Source: Dechloromonas sp. Dech2017 (GTDB taxonomy: Bacteria; Pseudomonadota; Gammaproteobacteria; Burkholderiales; Rhodocyclaceae). From it: 64,000 bases of DNA. The notes under the pieces were generated by a model. That model saw nothing but the letters and a program-made list of their open reading frames with translations. It ran no database searches and had not been told where the DNA came from. The translations under genes were made by a program, and so were the position numbers. The stretch is from contig SSXW01000002.1 of NCBI GenBank assembly GCA_009469585.1, forward strand, positions 187,001 through 251,000. Reading direction: 5' to 3'. Below are positions 1 to 12,334 of this stretch, piece after piece. Within the stretch, counting starts at the first letter, position 1, and every line of letters starts with the position of its first letter.

Positions 1-233
1 ATGTCGGCGACGACCAAACGCGCAACGTCTTCGCCGGCATCAAGGCCGCCTACGACCCGGCGCAGCTGGTCGGCCGGCTGACCGTGATGGTCGCCAACCT
101 GGCGCCGCGCAAGATGAAATTCGGCCTGTCGGAAGGCATGGTCCTCGCTGCTTCGAACGTCGATGGCAAAACGCCGGGAATCTACCTGCTGTCGCCCGAT
201 TCCGGCGCCGTCCCGGGCATGCGGGTGAAATAA
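1..233 (+). CDS. metG: Methionyl-tRNA synthetase, C-terminal fragment (5' end outside window)
   Basis: Only the last 76 codons are present; the frame runs from base 3 to the TAA at 231-233. The translated stretch ([13 protein letters not shown], then [20 protein letters not shown], then SEGMVLAAS) is the dimerising, tRNA-binding OB-fold (EMAP/Trbp111-like) domain found at the C-terminus of bacterial methionyl-tRNA synthetase. The enzyme charges tRNA-Met with methionine in the cytoplasm. Free-standing Trbp111/CsaA proteins share this fold, but ending directly after the OB-fold is typical of MetG. The catalytic part cannot be checked here. Confidence 0.85.
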   Translation, partial: VGDDQTRNVFAGIKAAYDPAQLVGRLTVMVANLAPRKMKFGLSEGMVLAASNVDGKTPGIYLLSPDSGAVPGMRVK

Positions 234-648
234 TCCGAGGCCAGGCGCAACGGCCGGAAAGCCCCGCCGTTGCGTGCTGCAATGCAGCAAGAACGACCCC
301 GAAGTTCATGCATCACTTTAACTTTGCCAGCCAAACCGGCTACGTTGTTTATGCTTTTCCAACTATCCACAAAAACTGTGGATAACTCTGTGGATCAAAC
401 CAGCCGCTTTTCGCTAAGTCACCGTCGCACAAGGTTTTTCCTTACCCTGCCCGAAACTTGAGCTACATCCTAACCAATTGATTATTATCGACTTATCGAT
501 TGCGCAGCATAATTCAACAAATTCACCAATGAAAAACCCGGGCGGAAAAAATTCCGCGCATTACTGTGCATAAGTCAAGTCTTGACAGCCCGCCAATCGG
601 CATTTTTTGCATTTCCTGCCGCTCCACCCGACGACCACGGAGGCCTAC
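234..648. other. Intergenic region, 415 bp, locally AT-rich
   Basis: No convincing gene. The first third contains a cluster of DnaA-box-like 9-mers (363-397, listed separately). The stretch from about 455 to 555 is distinctly AT-rich for this genome (for example gattattatcgacttatcg). Small ORFs here lack ribosome binding sites and family resemblance. A good Shine-Dalgarno (cggagg) sits just before the next gene at 649. Confidence 0.6.
363..397. promoter_or_regulatory. Cluster of three DnaA-box-like sites
   Basis: Three 9-mers lie within 35 bp. CTATCCACA at 363-371 has one mismatch to TTATCCACA. TGTGGATAA at 377-385 is an exact DnaA box on the minus strand. TGTGGATCA at 389-397 has one mismatch. 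The first two form an inverted repeat with 8-bp arms (364-371 and 377-384) and a 5-nt spacer. DnaA binding is inferred from the motif only; the sites could serve origin, titration or transcriptional roles. Confidence 0.5.
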
Positions 649-1029
649 ATGTTCAACCCGATGACCCGCCCGCCCCGCCCGCGCCTGACCGGGCAGATCT
701 TTCTCTACGCCCTGGCCGACGTTTTCGGGCTGGCCTGCATCGCCATCGGCGCCAGCTGGTTCGCCGGCAGCAAGGGGGCCATCCTCGCCAACTTCCCCAA
801 TTCGGCGGCCGAGGCCGTGGCGTGCACGGCGGGCGGCGTCGTCGTCATGTTCTGGGCGGTGGCCCGCATCCTGCGCGAAATCGCCAAGCAGGCGCCGGAG
901 ATGAAGGACCGCTACGACGAGTACATCGCCACCCACCACCCCGACAAACTGTCGCGGCAAGCCGAGCGCGACGCCGACAAGGGTAGCGACGAAAGCAGCG
1001 CCAAAGACAGCGCCAACAAGGCCGGCTAG
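649..1029 (+). CDS. Small hypothetical membrane protein
   Basis: A 126-residue protein that I do not recognise. The ATG at 649 is chosen because cacggagg precedes it; an in-frame ATG at 607 has no such site. Two hydrophobic segments (about residues 14-38 and 54-76) predict two inner-membrane helices. They are followed by a charged tail rich in Asp, Glu, Lys and Ser (about residues 80-126) that is probably cytoplasmic or disordered. The gene converges on the ribbon-helix-helix gene and their stop codons overlap by 4 bp. Confidence 0.6.
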   Translation: MFNPMTRPPRPRLTGQIFLYALADVFGLACIAIGASWFAGSKGAILANFPNSAAEAVACTAGGVVVMFWAVARILREIAKQAPEMKDRYDEYIATHHPDKLSRQAERDADKGSDESSAKDSANKAG

Positions 1030-1220
1030 TCGCCGGCCCGGCCGCCCGGCTTCAGCCAGTCGGGCAATTCGCGGTTGCCGGCATGCTCGATGATGTACTG
1101 GCGGATCAGGCGACGGACGGCCTGCGACGAGGTCAGGTCGTTGGCCGCGCAGATCTCCTCGAACAGTTTTTTCTTGTCCGGATCGATCAGGATGGTCAGG
1201 CGGGCGGTGCGTTTCTCCAT
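1026..1220 (-). CDS. Ribbon-helix-helix (CopG/Arc-type) DNA-binding protein
   Basis: A 64-residue protein beginning MEKRTARLTILIDPDKKKLF. The N-terminal beta-strand with alternating residues, followed by two helices (LFEEICAANDL, TSSQAVRRLIRQYI), is the ribbon-helix-helix layout of CopG-like repressors. These bind DNA as dimers and often autoregulate. A start 5 codons upstream (1235) is possible, but the family usually begins close to the strand. No toxin partner is adjacent, so it is probably a stand-alone regulator. The neighbouring sulP promoter region is the most obvious candidate target; that is inference. Confidence 0.65.
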   Translation of the reverse strand: MEKRTARLTILIDPDKKKLFEEICAANDLTSSQAVRRLIRQYIIEHAGNRELPDWLKPGGRAGD

Positions 1221-1271
1221 CGTCTTGCTCCACATTCAATCGAAGCACACCATATTAACATACGATTAACA

Positions 1272-1299
1272 TTGACGATTAACCGGCCGCTCATATAAT
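1272..1299 (+). promoter_or_regulatory. Sigma-70 promoter of the SulP gene
   Basis: TTGACG at 1272-1277 and TATAAT at 1294-1299 are separated by 16 bp, placing the start of transcription about 20 bp before the ATG at 1327. It is one of the best sigma-70 matches in the window. Its position between the RHH gene and the transporter also makes it a plausible operator region. Confidence 0.7.
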
Positions 1300-1326
1300 G
1301 CGTCGCTTACTCATCGAGCGTGCCCC

Positions 1327-3018
1327 ATGAAATTTGCCTTCCGCCCCAAGCTGCTGGATTGCCTTCAGGATTATGACCGCTCGCAACTGGGCAAGGACGT
1401 CGCCGCCGGCATCACCGTCGGCGTGCTCGCCCTGCCGCTGGCCATGGCCTTCGCCATCGCCTCCGGCTGCTCGCCGACGGCCGGCATCTGGACGGCGATC
1501 ATCGCCGGCCTGATCACCTCGGCCCTGGGCGGCTCCCGCGTCCAGATCGGCGGCCCGACCGGCGCCTTCATTCCCATCGTCTACGGCATCGTCGCCATCC
1601 ACGGTTTCAACAACCTGCTCGGCGCCACCCTGCTTGCCGGCATCTTCCTGCTCGCCATGGGGCTGGCCCGCCTCGGACAGCTGATCCGCTTCATCCCGGT
1701 CACCGTCGTCATCGGCTTCACCAACGGCATCGCCGTCGTCATCTTCCTCGCCCAGATCAAGGATTTCTTCGGCCTGCAAATCGACAACCTGCCGGCCGAA
1801 TTCTTCTCCCGGGTCAAGGTGCTCTACGCCAACGCCCATACCGTCCACCTGCCGACGGTGGCGCTGGCCACCGGCTGCTTCTTCCTGCTCCTTTTCTACA
1901 ACCGGCTGGCCCAGCGCCTGCCGCTGTTGCGCCGGGCGCCCGGGCCGCTCGTCGTTCTGATCGCCGGCACCCTCGTTGCCTACGTCCTGAACCTGCCGGT
2001 GGACACCATCGGTAGCCGCTTCCACGGCATTCCGCAGGAACTGCCCGGTTTCGGGCTGCCCGAGCTGTCGATCCACGATTTCGGCAAGCTGATCTCGCCG
2101 GCCATCACCATCGCCCTGCTCGGCGCCATCGAGTCCCTGCTCTCGGCCCGCGTCGCCGACGGCCAGATCGACGACCGCCACGACCCCAACCAGGAGCTGG
2201 TCGCCCAGGGCCTGGCCAACATCGCCGCGCCGCTGTTCGGCGGCTTCGCGGCGACCGGCGCCATCGCCCGGACGACGACCAATGTCCGCACCGGCGGCCG
2301 CACGCCGATCGCCGGCATCGTCCATGCCCTGGTCCTGCTCGCCATCGTCCTCGTCGCCGCCCCGCTCGCTTCCTACGTGCCGCTGGCCGCGCTGTCGGCC
2401 ATCGTCATGGTGGTCGCCATCAACATGGGCGAATGGCACGAATTCCTCGAGTTGCGCCGTTTTTCCAACAACTACCGGTTCACGCTGCTGACCACCTTCC
2501 TGCTGACGGTGATCTTCGACCTGACCATCGCCGTCGAACTGGGCATGGTGCTGTCCTGCCTGTTCTTCATCTACCGCATGTCGGACCTGACCCGCATCGA
2601 GCGCCTGCCGCTCAAGACCGAGGCCGAGGAGCCCCGCTTCCTCTACCCGGACGGCAGCATGCGGGTCGCCGCCTGGCAGGTCTTCGGCTCGCTGTTCTTC
2701 GGCGCGGTCAACAAGCTCGAACAGTTGCTCGACCCGCGGGCCGGCCACCCGGAGGTGGTCATTCTCGACACCGGCCGCCTGATCCAGCTCGACACCACCG
2801 GCCTCGAAGGCCTGGAGAACCTGCGCGAGCAACTGCACAAGCGCGGCTGCACGCTGATTTTCTGCGGCCTCAACTCGCAACCCGGCTCGCTGCTCTTTCG
2901 CTCCGGCTTCATCGACGAACTCGGCGACGAGAACGTCTGCCCCGACCTGAGCAGCGCGCTGCAGCGCGCCTACACCCTGCTGCCGCCGCTGATGGGCGAC
3001 GGCGACGACGACTACTGA
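1327..3018 (+). CDS. SulP family anion transporter with C-terminal STAS domain
   Basis: A 563-residue inner-membrane protein. Residues about 25-430 form the multi-helix SulP core with the conserved QIGGPTGAF signature at 73-81. Residues about 440-550 are a cytoplasmic STAS domain containing [16 protein letters not shown]. SulP proteins move sulfate, bicarbonate or dicarboxylates with proton or sodium coupling. The substrate cannot be fixed from sequence, and BicA-, DauA- and sulfate-permease-like proteins look alike. No sulfate-assimilation genes are adjacent. The downstream yjdM follows after 11 bp and may be co-transcribed. Confidence 0.88.
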   Translation: MKFAFRPKLLDCLQDYDRSQLGKDVAAGITVGVLALPLAMAFAIASGCSPTAGIWTAIIAGLITSALGGSRVQIGGPTGAFIPIVYGIVAIHGFNNLLGATLLAGIFLLAMGLARLGQLIRFIPVTVVIGFTNGIAVVIFLAQIKDFFGLQIDNLPAEFFSRVKVLYANAHTVHLPTVALATGCFFLLLFYNRLAQRLPLLRRAPGPLVVLIAGTLVAYVLNLPVDTIGSRFHGIPQELPGFGLPELSIHDFGKLISPAITIALLGAIESLLSARVADGQIDDRHDPNQELVAQGLANIAAPLFGGFAATGAIARTTTNVRTGGRTPIAGIVHALVLLAIVLVAAPLASYVPLAALSAIVMVVAINMGEWHEFLELRRFSNNYRFTLLTTFLLTVIFDLTIAVELGMVLSCLFFIYRMSDLTRIERLPLKTEAEEPRFLYPDGSMRVAAWQVFGSLFFGAVNKLEQLLDPRAGHPEVVILDTGRLIQLDTTGLEGLENLREQLHKRGCTLIFCGLNSQPGSLLFRSGFIDELGDENVCPDLSSALQRAYTLLPPLMGDGDDDY

Positions 3019-3029
3019 CCGGAACCCCG

Positions 3030-3371
3030 ATGAGCGACCTGCCGAAATGCCCCCAATGCGCCTCCGAATTCACCTACCAGGACGGCGCCCTCTACGTCTG
3101 CCCGGAATGCGCCCACGAGTGGAGCCCTCAGGACGCGGCCGAGGCCGGCGAGACCCGGCGCGTCTGGCGCGACGCCAATGGCAACGAACTGCATGACGGC
3201 GACAGCGTCACCGTCATCAAGGACCTGAAGATCAAGGGCTCGTCGGCGGTCGTCAAGGTCGGCACCAAGGTCAGGAACATCCGGCTGACCGACGGCGACC
3301 ACGACATCGACTGCAAGATCGACGGCATCGGCGCCATGCAGCTCAAGTCCGAATTCGTCAAAAAGGCCTGA
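3030..3371 (+). CDS. yjdM: YjdM/PhnA-family zinc-ribbon protein
   Basis: A 113-residue protein starting at the ATG 11 bp after the SulP gene. Cys7, Cys10, Cys24 and Cys27 form an N-terminal zinc ribbon (KCPQC and VCPEC). A compact beta domain follows, with the family signature [17 protein letters not shown]. The family was named PhnA from E. coli, but its members are not phosphonoacetate hydrolases and their function is unknown. The length is typical and the family assignment is secure. Confidence 0.85.
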   Translation: MSDLPKCPQCASEFTYQDGALYVCPECAHEWSPQDAAEAGETRRVWRDANGNELHDGDSVTVIKDLKIKGSSAVVKVGTKVRNIRLTDGDHDIDCKIDGIGAMQLKSEFVKKA

Positions 3372-3412
3372 CCGCCGACGGTGGCGGCGACCGTCCGACG
3401 ATTTGCCGAAGC

Positions 3413-3450
3413 GCTGCGGTCAACCGCAAAAAATGCGCAAAATCGAAAAT
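3413..3450 (+). repeat. Dispersed ~35-bp repeat, copy 1
   Basis: Head gctgcggtcaaccgc, then aaaaaa, then tail gcaaaatcgaaaat. Intergenic between yjdM and ahpC, just upstream of the ahpC promoter. Recurs across the window (see findings). Confidence 0.7.
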
Positions 3451-3470
3451 CCCGGGCCGCCCCGCGGCGT

Positions 3471-3498
3471 TTGACAGCCCTTCGGCCCTTGGTTAAAT
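3471..3498 (+). promoter_or_regulatory. Sigma-70 promoter of ahpC
   Basis: A consensus TTGACA at 3471-3476 is followed after 16 bp by TTAAAT at 3493-3498 (or TAAATT with 17-bp spacing). The ahpC ATG is about 48 bp further on, behind an AAGGAG ribosome binding site. I see no clear OxyR motif, so peroxide regulation is not supported by sequence alone. Confidence 0.65.
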
Positions 3499-3545
3499 TG
3501 CTCGCTTACCCCAAAACCAGAGTCAATCACGATAAGGAGCAATCC

Positions 3546-4145
3546 ATGGCCGTTCTCGTTGGCAAGCAAGCCCCCGACTTCACCGCAACCGCCGTCTACG
3601 GCAACAACGAAATCAAGGAACTGAAGCTGTCCCAGTTCAAGGGCAAGCCGGTCGTCCTCTTCTTCTACCCGCTCGACTTCACCTTCGTCTGCCCGTCCGA
3701 ACTGATCGCCTTCGACCATCGCCTGTGCGAATTCGAGCAGCGCGGCGTCGAAGTCATCGGCGTCTCCATCGACTCCCAGTTCACCCACCTGGCCTGGAAG
3801 AACACCCCGGTCAAGGAAGGCGGCATCGGCCAGGTCGGCTATCCGCTGGTCGCCGACGTCAAGCATGAAATCTGCCGCGCCTACGACGTCGAACTCGAAG
3901 CCGCCGGCGTCGCCCTGCGCGGCTCCTTCCTGATCGACAAGAACGGCGTGGTCATGCACCAGGTCGTCAACATGCTGCCGCTCGGCCGCAACATCGACGA
4001 AATGCTGCGCATGGTCGATGCCCTGCAATTCTTCGAAGAGCACGGCGAAGTCTGCCCGGCCGGCTGGAACAAGGGCAAGCCCGGCATGGTCGCCTCGACC
4101 GAAGGCGTCGCCGCCTACCTGGCCAAGAACGCCAAGAAGCTGTAA
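3546..4145 (+). CDS. ahpC: Typical 2-Cys peroxiredoxin (AhpC/Prx1 type)
   Basis: A 199-residue cytoplasmic thiol peroxidase that reduces hydrogen peroxide and organic peroxides. The peroxidatic Cys49 lies in [10 protein letters not shown] and the resolving Cys170 in GEVCPAGW, the pair expected for a typical 2-Cys enzyme. Start is the ATG at 3546, preceded by aaggag; upstream in-frame ATGs lack a ribosome binding site and would run through the repeat and the promoter. It is monocistronic, with its own promoter and a strong terminator at 4177. No ahpF is adjacent, so the reductant is probably thioredoxin or another reductase encoded elsewhere. Confidence 0.93.
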   Translation: MAVLVGKQAPDFTATAVYGNNEIKELKLSQFKGKPVVLFFYPLDFTFVCPSELIAFDHRLCEFEQRGVEVIGVSIDSQFTHLAWKNTPVKEGGIGQVGYPLVADVKHEICRAYDVELEAAGVALRGSFLIDKNGVVMHQVVNMLPLGRNIDEMLRMVDALQFFEEHGEVCPAGWNKGKPGMVASTEGVAAYLAKNAKKL

Positions 4146-4176
4146 GGCCTTGGCCCGGCCGCGACGCGGCCATCCG

Positions 4177-4213
4177 AAAAACCCCGGCATTTTCGATGGC
4201 CGGGGTTTTTTTA
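4177..4213 (+). terminator. Rho-independent terminator of ahpC
   Basis: A 12-bp perfect stem (4177-4188 with 4199-4210, core aaccccggc/gccggggtt) and a 10-nt loop, running straight into a T tract. Because the A-tract also lies on the 5' side, it could work in both directions. Confidence 0.9.
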
Positions 4214-4277
4214 TTGCCTGTCCGAATAATTACAGGATAAAATTTGCCGAATTTGTAATTTCAGCAAGGAAGGCAAG

Positions 4278-4865
4278 ATGGCGGATACCGAATATCTCAG
4301 CACCCGGCAAGCGGCCCTGCGTCTGGGCGTATCCCTGGGGACCGTGCAGAACATGGTGGAGAGCGGTGCCCTCGAAGCCTGGAAGACTGCCGGAGGCCAC
4401 CGGCGCATCCCGACCACCTCGGTCGAAGCCTTGCTCGCCCGCCGCCGCAACCTGACGCCGAGCGCCCACGACAACGGCGGCCAGCTCGACCTGCTCATTG
4501 CCGAAGACGATCCGACGCTGCAGATGCTCTACCAGGTGACCATCGATAGCTGGAACCTCCCGGTCAAGCTGCGCCTGGTCAGCAACGGCTTCGACGGCCT
4601 GCTGCAAGTCGGCCAGCGCACCCCGGACATCCTCGTCGCCGACCTGATGATGCCCGGCATGGACGGCTTCGAGATGATCCGTCGCCTGCGGGCCAATGCC
4701 GACCTGGCACGCATGGACATCATCGTGGTCAGCGCCATCGACCGCGAAGCCATCGACAAGGGCGGCCTGCCGGCCGACATCACCGTTTTCGGCAAACCGA
4801 TCCCCTTCCACGAGATCAAGGGCTTCATCCTCGGACGCCTGGCCGCCCGCCAGCGCCCGAGCTGA
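4278..4865 (+). CDS. Excisionase/MerR-type HTH domain fused to a response-regulator receiver
   Basis: A 195-residue protein. Residues 5-55 are an excisionase-family winged HTH ([20 protein letters not shown], then TAGGHRRIP). Residues about 70-190 are a CheY-like receiver with the acidic pocket E76-D77-D78, the phosphoacceptor Asp122 in [12 protein letters not shown], and a Lys in the FGKPIP motif. The order HTH-then-receiver is the reverse of most response regulators. It sits 95 bp upstream of a soluble chemoreceptor, and no histidine kinase is adjacent. DNA-binding control by phosphorylation is inferred. Confidence 0.8.
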   Translation: MADTEYLSTRQAALRLGVSLGTVQNMVESGALEAWKTAGGHRRIPTTSVEALLARRRNLTPSAHDNGGQLDLLIAEDDPTLQMLYQVTIDSWNLPVKLRLVSNGFDGLLQVGQRTPDILVADLMMPGMDGFEMIRRLRANADLARMDIIVVSAIDREAIDKGGLPADITVFGKPIPFHEIKGFILGRLAARQRPS

Positions 4866-4959
4866 AACCCGTCCCGTCAGCCAGTTGGCGACGGGACGCG
4901 GAGAAACAAGCGGACCGGCGGAAAGCCGGCCGGGAAATACTATAAGCAGGAGACAAAAG

Positions 4960-6477
4960 ATGGGATTTTTCGGGAACAGTGCGGCCCTCGACAAAATCGA
5001 CCGCGACATCAGCGCCATTGCCGATGGCAAAGCCGATCTCTCGCATGCCGTCGGCGCTGCAGGCAACGATACGGCCGGGCGCATTTCGGGCAACATCAAC
5101 CGCTTTTTCGGCCGGGTACGGAGCCTGATCTCCCACTCCCGCGTGCGTAGCGTCAGCATCGCCGCCGACGCCGCCCGCATGAACCATCTGGTACAGCAGA
5201 CCGACGATGCCGTGCGCCGTCAGGAAACGCTGGCCGCCAATGTCTTCGAGTCGAGCAACCGGGTCAACCTGGCCGTTTCGGAAGTCGCCCTCAACTCGGA
5301 CGCCATCCAGTCGTCGACCCGCAATAACCTCGACCTCGCCCAGCGCTCGCTGGAGCAGATGGAAACCGTTGCCACCACGATGCGGTCGACCAACGCCCAT
5401 ATCGAACACTTCTCGTCGACCGTCAGCGAACTGCACACCAGCTCGATGAAGATCAACGAGATCGTCTCGCTGATCAACGACATTTCCGACCAGACCAACC
5501 TGCTCGCCCTCAATGCCGCCATCGAAGCAGCCCGCGCCGGCGAGGCCGGGCGCGGCTTCGCCGTGGTCGCCGACGAGGTGCGCAAACTGGCCGAGAAGGT
5601 CAAGACCGCCACCCAGGTCATCGGCCAGAATACCCAGTCGATGATCAACCTGGTCGCCGACACCTCCAGCAAGACGCAGACCATCGTCGGCGAAGTCACC
5701 CGCGCCAACGGCTACATCGAAACCTCGGCGGCCGACCTGACGACCATGGTCGGTGACTTCAAGCAGACCACCGAGCAGCTGTCCACCATCTCCGGCGCCA
5801 TCCACAACCTGCGCGAGAGCAACCAGGCCATTCACAGCGAGGTCGAGGAAATCCGCGACCATTCGCGCGACATCTCCGGCCGTATGAAACAGTGCATCGA
5901 CTCGGCCAAGACCCTGCGCGAATCGACCGAAGACCTGCAATGCACGCTGGCCGACTTCCGCACCGGCAACAGCGCCTTCGACACCCTGCACGACAAGTGC
6001 GCGACCTTCCGCGACAACGTCGCCGGCATCCTCAAGAAGCTGGCCGACCGCGGCGTCAACATCTTCGACCAGGGCTACAAGGAAATCCCCGGCTCCAATC
6101 CCAAGCGCTACACGACGGCCTACGACAGCCAGTGCGACGGCGAACTGACCCGGCTCTACGACGACCTGCTGCGCGACCTGCCCGGCCTGACCTACTCGCT
6201 GTCGGTCGATACCAACGGCTATGCCCCGGCCCATAACGGCGTCTTCTCCAACCCGCCGAGCGGCGACCCGGCGGTAGACCTGACCAAATGCCGGCACAAG
6301 CGCATCTTCAACGACCCGGTCGGCCTCAAGCTGGCCAGGAACCAGAAGTCATCGCTGTTCCAGACCTATGTCCGCGACACCGGCGAGATCCTCAACGACC
6401 TGTCGATGCCGGTCATCATCGGCGGCCGCCAGTGGGGCGCCGTGCGCATCGGCTTCAAGACCGATCTGGTGATGTAG
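4960..6477 (+). CDS. Soluble methyl-accepting chemotaxis protein with C-terminal Cache-like sensor
   Basis: A 505-residue protein with no transmembrane segment, so probably cytoplasmic. The hairpin tip of the signalling domain is at about residues 175-210 ([20 protein letters not shown], then [14 protein letters not shown]). The remainder of residues 60-330 is coiled-coil. The last ~160 residues resemble a Cache-like ligand domain ([19 protein letters not shown] and [14 protein letters not shown]), placed C-terminally instead of in the usual N-terminal periplasmic position. The ATG at 4960 is preceded by gcaggaga. It probably couples an intracellular signal to CheA/CheW; the ligand is unknown. 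Confidence 0.87.
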   Translation: MGFFGNSAALDKIDRDISAIADGKADLSHAVGAAGNDTAGRISGNINRFFGRVRSLISHSRVRSVSIAADAARMNHLVQQTDDAVRRQETLAANVFESSNRVNLAVSEVALNSDAIQSSTRNNLDLAQRSLEQMETVATTMRSTNAHIEHFSSTVSELHTSSMKINEIVSLINDISDQTNLLALNAAIEAARAGEAGRGFAVVADEVRKLAEKVKTATQVIGQNTQSMINLVADTSSKTQTIVGEVTRANGYIETSAADLTTMVGDFKQTTEQLSTISGAIHNLRESNQAIHSEVEEIRDHSRDISGRMKQCIDSAKTLRESTEDLQCTLADFRTGNSAFDTLHDKCATFRDNVAGILKKLADRGVNIFDQGYKEIPGSNPKRYTTAYDSQCDGELTRLYDDLLRDLPGLTYSLSVDTNGYAPAHNGVFSNPPSGDPAVDLTKCRHKRIFNDPVGLKLARNQKSSLFQTYVRDTGEILNDLSMPVIIGGRQWGAVRIGFKTDLVM

Positions 6478-6520
6478 GAAGCAGCTGTTAGCTGCTGGCT
6501 AACGGCTAAAAGCCCGGCAA

Positions 6521-9988
<3,468 letters not shown>

Positions 9989-10072
9989 GGCAATGATTTT
10001 ACTCCGCCTGTGACCGGCTTCACCGCCTTCGTTCTATCGGTGCCGGATTGCTGCCTGCGCGGGAAGTCCGCG

Positions 10073-10891
10073 TTACGGCGACCTGCCTCGCGTCGGGATG
10101 AGGACACCCTGCTCGTGAATGAAAAAAGTCCCCCCGCAATCGCTGCTAATTTCCTTGTGGCACGATCCGGCCGGCGCCAAATGAAGTTCCTCCTGGCGCA
10201 ACAGAATGTCCCCGAAAAAAATCTCGCCTGCGACCACCATGAACTCGCCATCACGCTGGTAGGTCGGTGGGCAATAATACCCCCCCGGCGCGATCCGCAC
10301 GAATCGTGAACGTCCCTCCTCAGACTCCCAGAGGACTTTCTCGACTACCCCTTCGCCGACGGATCGCCAGCTACCATCCCTTTCGGTCACCGTCACCGGC
10401 GCATCGCCTGCCCCAGGGGCCCAACCGCCGAGCAACTCGATGGCCAACCCAATCATGCTGCCCAGAGAGGTCCCGCGCAGGTAAGTGATACATCCTTGGG
10501 CCGAAGTGATCCGATCGTGCCGACTGCCGGGAAACGACACGTGGTAGTCGCCCGGCCCCAGATCCAGCGCGCCCATCTGCATGCCGCCCGTCAGCACCAG
10601 CCCTTCCTCGAGGTAGCGATGCCGGTGCACCGGCAAGGCCCGGCCCGGATCCAGCGCAATCAGGACGGAAGAGCCTCCCGCCGTGCTCCGCAACTCGCGG
10701 CTCCGCACGCCGGGCATCAGTTCGCGCCAGGGCGTGGCCTCACGACGCACCGACGTGAATACCTGGTGTGCGGCGCGACTCGCTTCTGCGCGCTGCAGCA
10801 GCCGGGCCCGCGCGCCCTTGGCCGCCACGGGTGAGGGCTTCAGGGCAGGGGCCAGCAGTGCGTCCACGGCGTTCAAATCTTCAGGTTTCAT
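10073..10891 (-). CDS. ChrR-like cupin anti-sigma factor
   Basis: A 272-residue protein encoded just after an ECF sigma gene, overlapping it by 11 bp, which implies translational coupling. The first ~60 residues are helical. Two cupin barrels follow: the first has the metal-type motif HRHRYLEEG (about residue 94) and FPGSRHD; the second includes GGYYCPPTYQRDGEFMVVAG and a late His. This is the ChrR C-terminal fold, but the N-terminal zinc-binding HxxxCxxC motif of classical ChrR is not visible, so sigma binding may differ. Predicted role: hold the sigma factor inactive until an oxidative, metal or thiol signal is sensed. Confidence 0.8.
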   Translation of the reverse strand: MKPEDLNAVDALLAPALKPSPVAAKGARARLLQRAEASRAAHQVFTSVRREATPWRELMPGVRSRELRSTAGGSSVLIALDPGRALPVHRHRYLEEGLVLTGGMQMGALDLGPGDYHVSFPGSRHDRITSAQGCITYLRGTSLGSMIGLAIELLGGWAPGAGDAPVTVTERDGSWRSVGEGVVEKVLWESEEGRSRFVRIAPGGYYCPPTYQRDGEFMVVAGEIFFGDILLRQEELHLAPAGSCHKEISSDCGGTFFIHEQGVLIPTRGRSP

Positions 10892-11564
10892 GATGTTGTA
10901 CTCCGGACAATCCTTGCCGGGAAAGATGTTCGTTGAGTCGCGCCAGGCTCCGTCGAATCTGCGACTTCACCGTCCCCAGGGGCAAATCGCAATGCGCTGC
11001 GATTTCGTCGTGGGACAGGCCACGAAAGAAGGCCAGGGCCAGCAACTGCCGGGGCAACGCCTCCAGACCGGCAAGCGCCTCGTGGAGATGATGGCGTTCG
11101 TCGACCGCCGACAACAGATCGAACGGAGTATCGCCGTCAGCGACGTCTGCCGCCCGTTCAAGCGCACCCTCGTCCTGCACCTCGAGCACCTCGATCTGAC
11201 GAAGGGCATCAAGGGCACGACTGCGCGCCATGTTCATGACCCACGCCATGACACACCCCTTCGTCGGATCGAAACGCGGCGCCTGGCGCCAGATCTGCCA
11301 GAAAACATCTTCGGTCACCTCCTCAGCCAGGTGAGACTGCCGCGTCAGACGGAAGACGAAGGTACGGACGCGCGGAGCCAGCGCATCGTACAGCGCGGCC
11401 AGCGCCGGCTCGTCGTGCTCGATCACACGACGCACCCAGGAAACCAGGTCCGCCTCGCTGCAGATCGGCGCAAATGGCGGCGGCAACGCCTCGGCAGTAT
11501 CGAGGGCTTCGCCCGACTCGCCGGTGCCTTCCCGCATTGATTCGACGTCTGAATCGCCGTCCAA
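10881..11564 (-). CDS. ECF-family RNA polymerase sigma factor paired with a ChrR-like protein
   Basis: Region sigma-2 is visible as DALAPRVRTFVFRLTRQSHLAEEV with QIWRQAPRFDPTKGCVMAWV. Region sigma-4 ends in LSHDEIAAHCDLPLGTVKSQ. The longest frame reaches 11624 through a TTG without a ribosome binding site. I prefer the TTG at 11564, which has AGGAG 8 nt upstream (227 residues); an ATG at 11537 is a further alternative. Its own promoter (11631-11657) matches the promoter of the divergent DUF3455/bufferin operon, so it probably autoregulates and drives that operon. Confidence 0.85.
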   Translation of the reverse strand: MDGDSDVESMREGTGESGEALDTAEALPPPFAPICSEADLVSWVRRVIEHDEPALAALYDALAPRVRTFVFRLTRQSHLAEEVTEDVFWQIWRQAPRFDPTKGCVMAWVMNMARSRALDALRQIEVLEVQDEGALERAADVADGDTPFDLLSAVDERHHLHEALAGLEALPRQLLALAFFRGLSHDEIAAHCDLPLGTVKSQIRRSLARLNEHLSRQGLSGVQHHET

Positions 11565-11630
11565 GGGAGTAACTCCTGTGCATGCTGTCCTCGCAATTGT
11601 CAGCGGTTGAAGGGGATGTGACAACCGGTC

Positions 11631-11657
11631 TACGCGAAGGCCTCGAAATCGGATGCA
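11631..11657 (-). promoter_or_regulatory. Predicted ECF promoter of the sigma/anti-sigma operon
   Basis: On the minus strand TGCATCC (11657-11651) is followed after exactly 16 nt by CGTA (11634-11631). The same motif and spacing occur on the plus strand 19 bp away. The form resembles promoters of ChrR-associated ECF factors (a TGATCC-like -35 with a CGTA-like -10). Assignment to this sigma factor is inference. Confidence 0.65.
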
Positions 11658-11675
11658 AAAAATTTTTAACTTGGC

Positions 11676-11702
11676 TGCATCCAGTTTCCGATTAGCGACG
11701 TA
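11676..11702 (+). promoter_or_regulatory. Predicted ECF promoter of the DUF3455/bufferin operon
   Basis: TGCATCC at 11676-11682, 16 nt, then CGTA at 11699-11702, ending 57 bp before the DUF3455 start codon. It mirrors the promoter of the sigma operon, suggesting both arms belong to one regulon. Confidence 0.7.
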
Positions 11703-11759
11703 AGGCAGGTCAGACGCTACCCGTTTCGGCGTCTCACCAACCTGAGAAAGGAATCAGCC

Positions 11760-12287
11760 ATGAAAACAAGGAATGTCCTGGTCTCCGTATCCGCTCTGAT
11801 CGCCGCATCGGCAGCGATGGCCAATGTCGATAACGCCGCGCTGCCCGAGCCAGTTCGGGTGCCCGATGGCCAGGTGCAGAAGGCCTGGACGGTAGGCATC
11901 GGCGAAGTCACTTATGCTTGCCGCGAAAAGGCCGATCAACCGGGCAGTTATGGCTGGGCCTTCGTCGTCCCGGCGGCGAAACTCTACGACGCCGACAAAA
12001 AGATGGTTGGCACCTATTACGGCGGCCCGACCTGGGAATCGACCGACGGCTCAAAAGTAACCGGCAAACAGGTCGCCGTCTCACCTGCGAGTCCCGGCAA
12101 TCTGCCCCTGCAACTGGTCAAGGCCAATCCGACGAACGACAAGGGACAGATGGCCGGTATCACCTATATCCAGCGCCTGAAAACGGTCGGTGGCGCTGCC
12201 CCGGGGGAGGCCTGCAGCCAGGCCAACGCCGGCAAGGAAATGAAGGTCGCCTACCAGGCCGATTATGTTTTTTACACCAGCCGTTAA
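11760..12287 (+). CDS. Secreted DUF3455 protein
   Basis: A 175-residue protein with an N-terminal signal peptide (cleavage likely after ASAAMA, about residue 21). The body matches DUF3455: VTYACREKAD, then YGWAFVVPAAKLYDADKKM, then TYYGGPTWESTDGS. This family of secreted proteins has no established function and is often found near ECF sigma/anti-sigma genes. A gaaagga ribosome binding site precedes the ATG. Only 47 bp separate it from the bufferin precursor gene, so it is probably the first gene of that operon and may act in the same periplasmic stress response. Confidence 0.8.
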   Translation: MKTRNVLVSVSALIAASAAMANVDNAALPEPVRVPDGQVQKAWTVGIGEVTYACREKADQPGSYGWAFVVPAAKLYDADKKMVGTYYGGPTWESTDGSKVTGKQVAVSPASPGNLPLQLVKANPTNDKGQMAGITYIQRLKTVGGAAPGEACSQANAGKEMKVAYQADYVFYTSR

Positions 12288-12334
12288 TCCACCTCCACCC
12301 GTCGGACCCCAACCCCAACAGAAAAGGAAATAAC

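Noticed and set aside
363..555. Replication origin
   Set aside because: DnaA-like boxes and AT-rich DNA are present but no dnaA/dnaN or other origin-linked genes are nearby and skew cannot be evaluated; reported only as a DnaA-box cluster.
6478..6520. Small hairpin (agcagc/gctgct) between the chemoreceptor and dnaE
   Set aside because: Stem of 6 bp with no T tract; not convincing as a terminator, though convergent genes there would need one.
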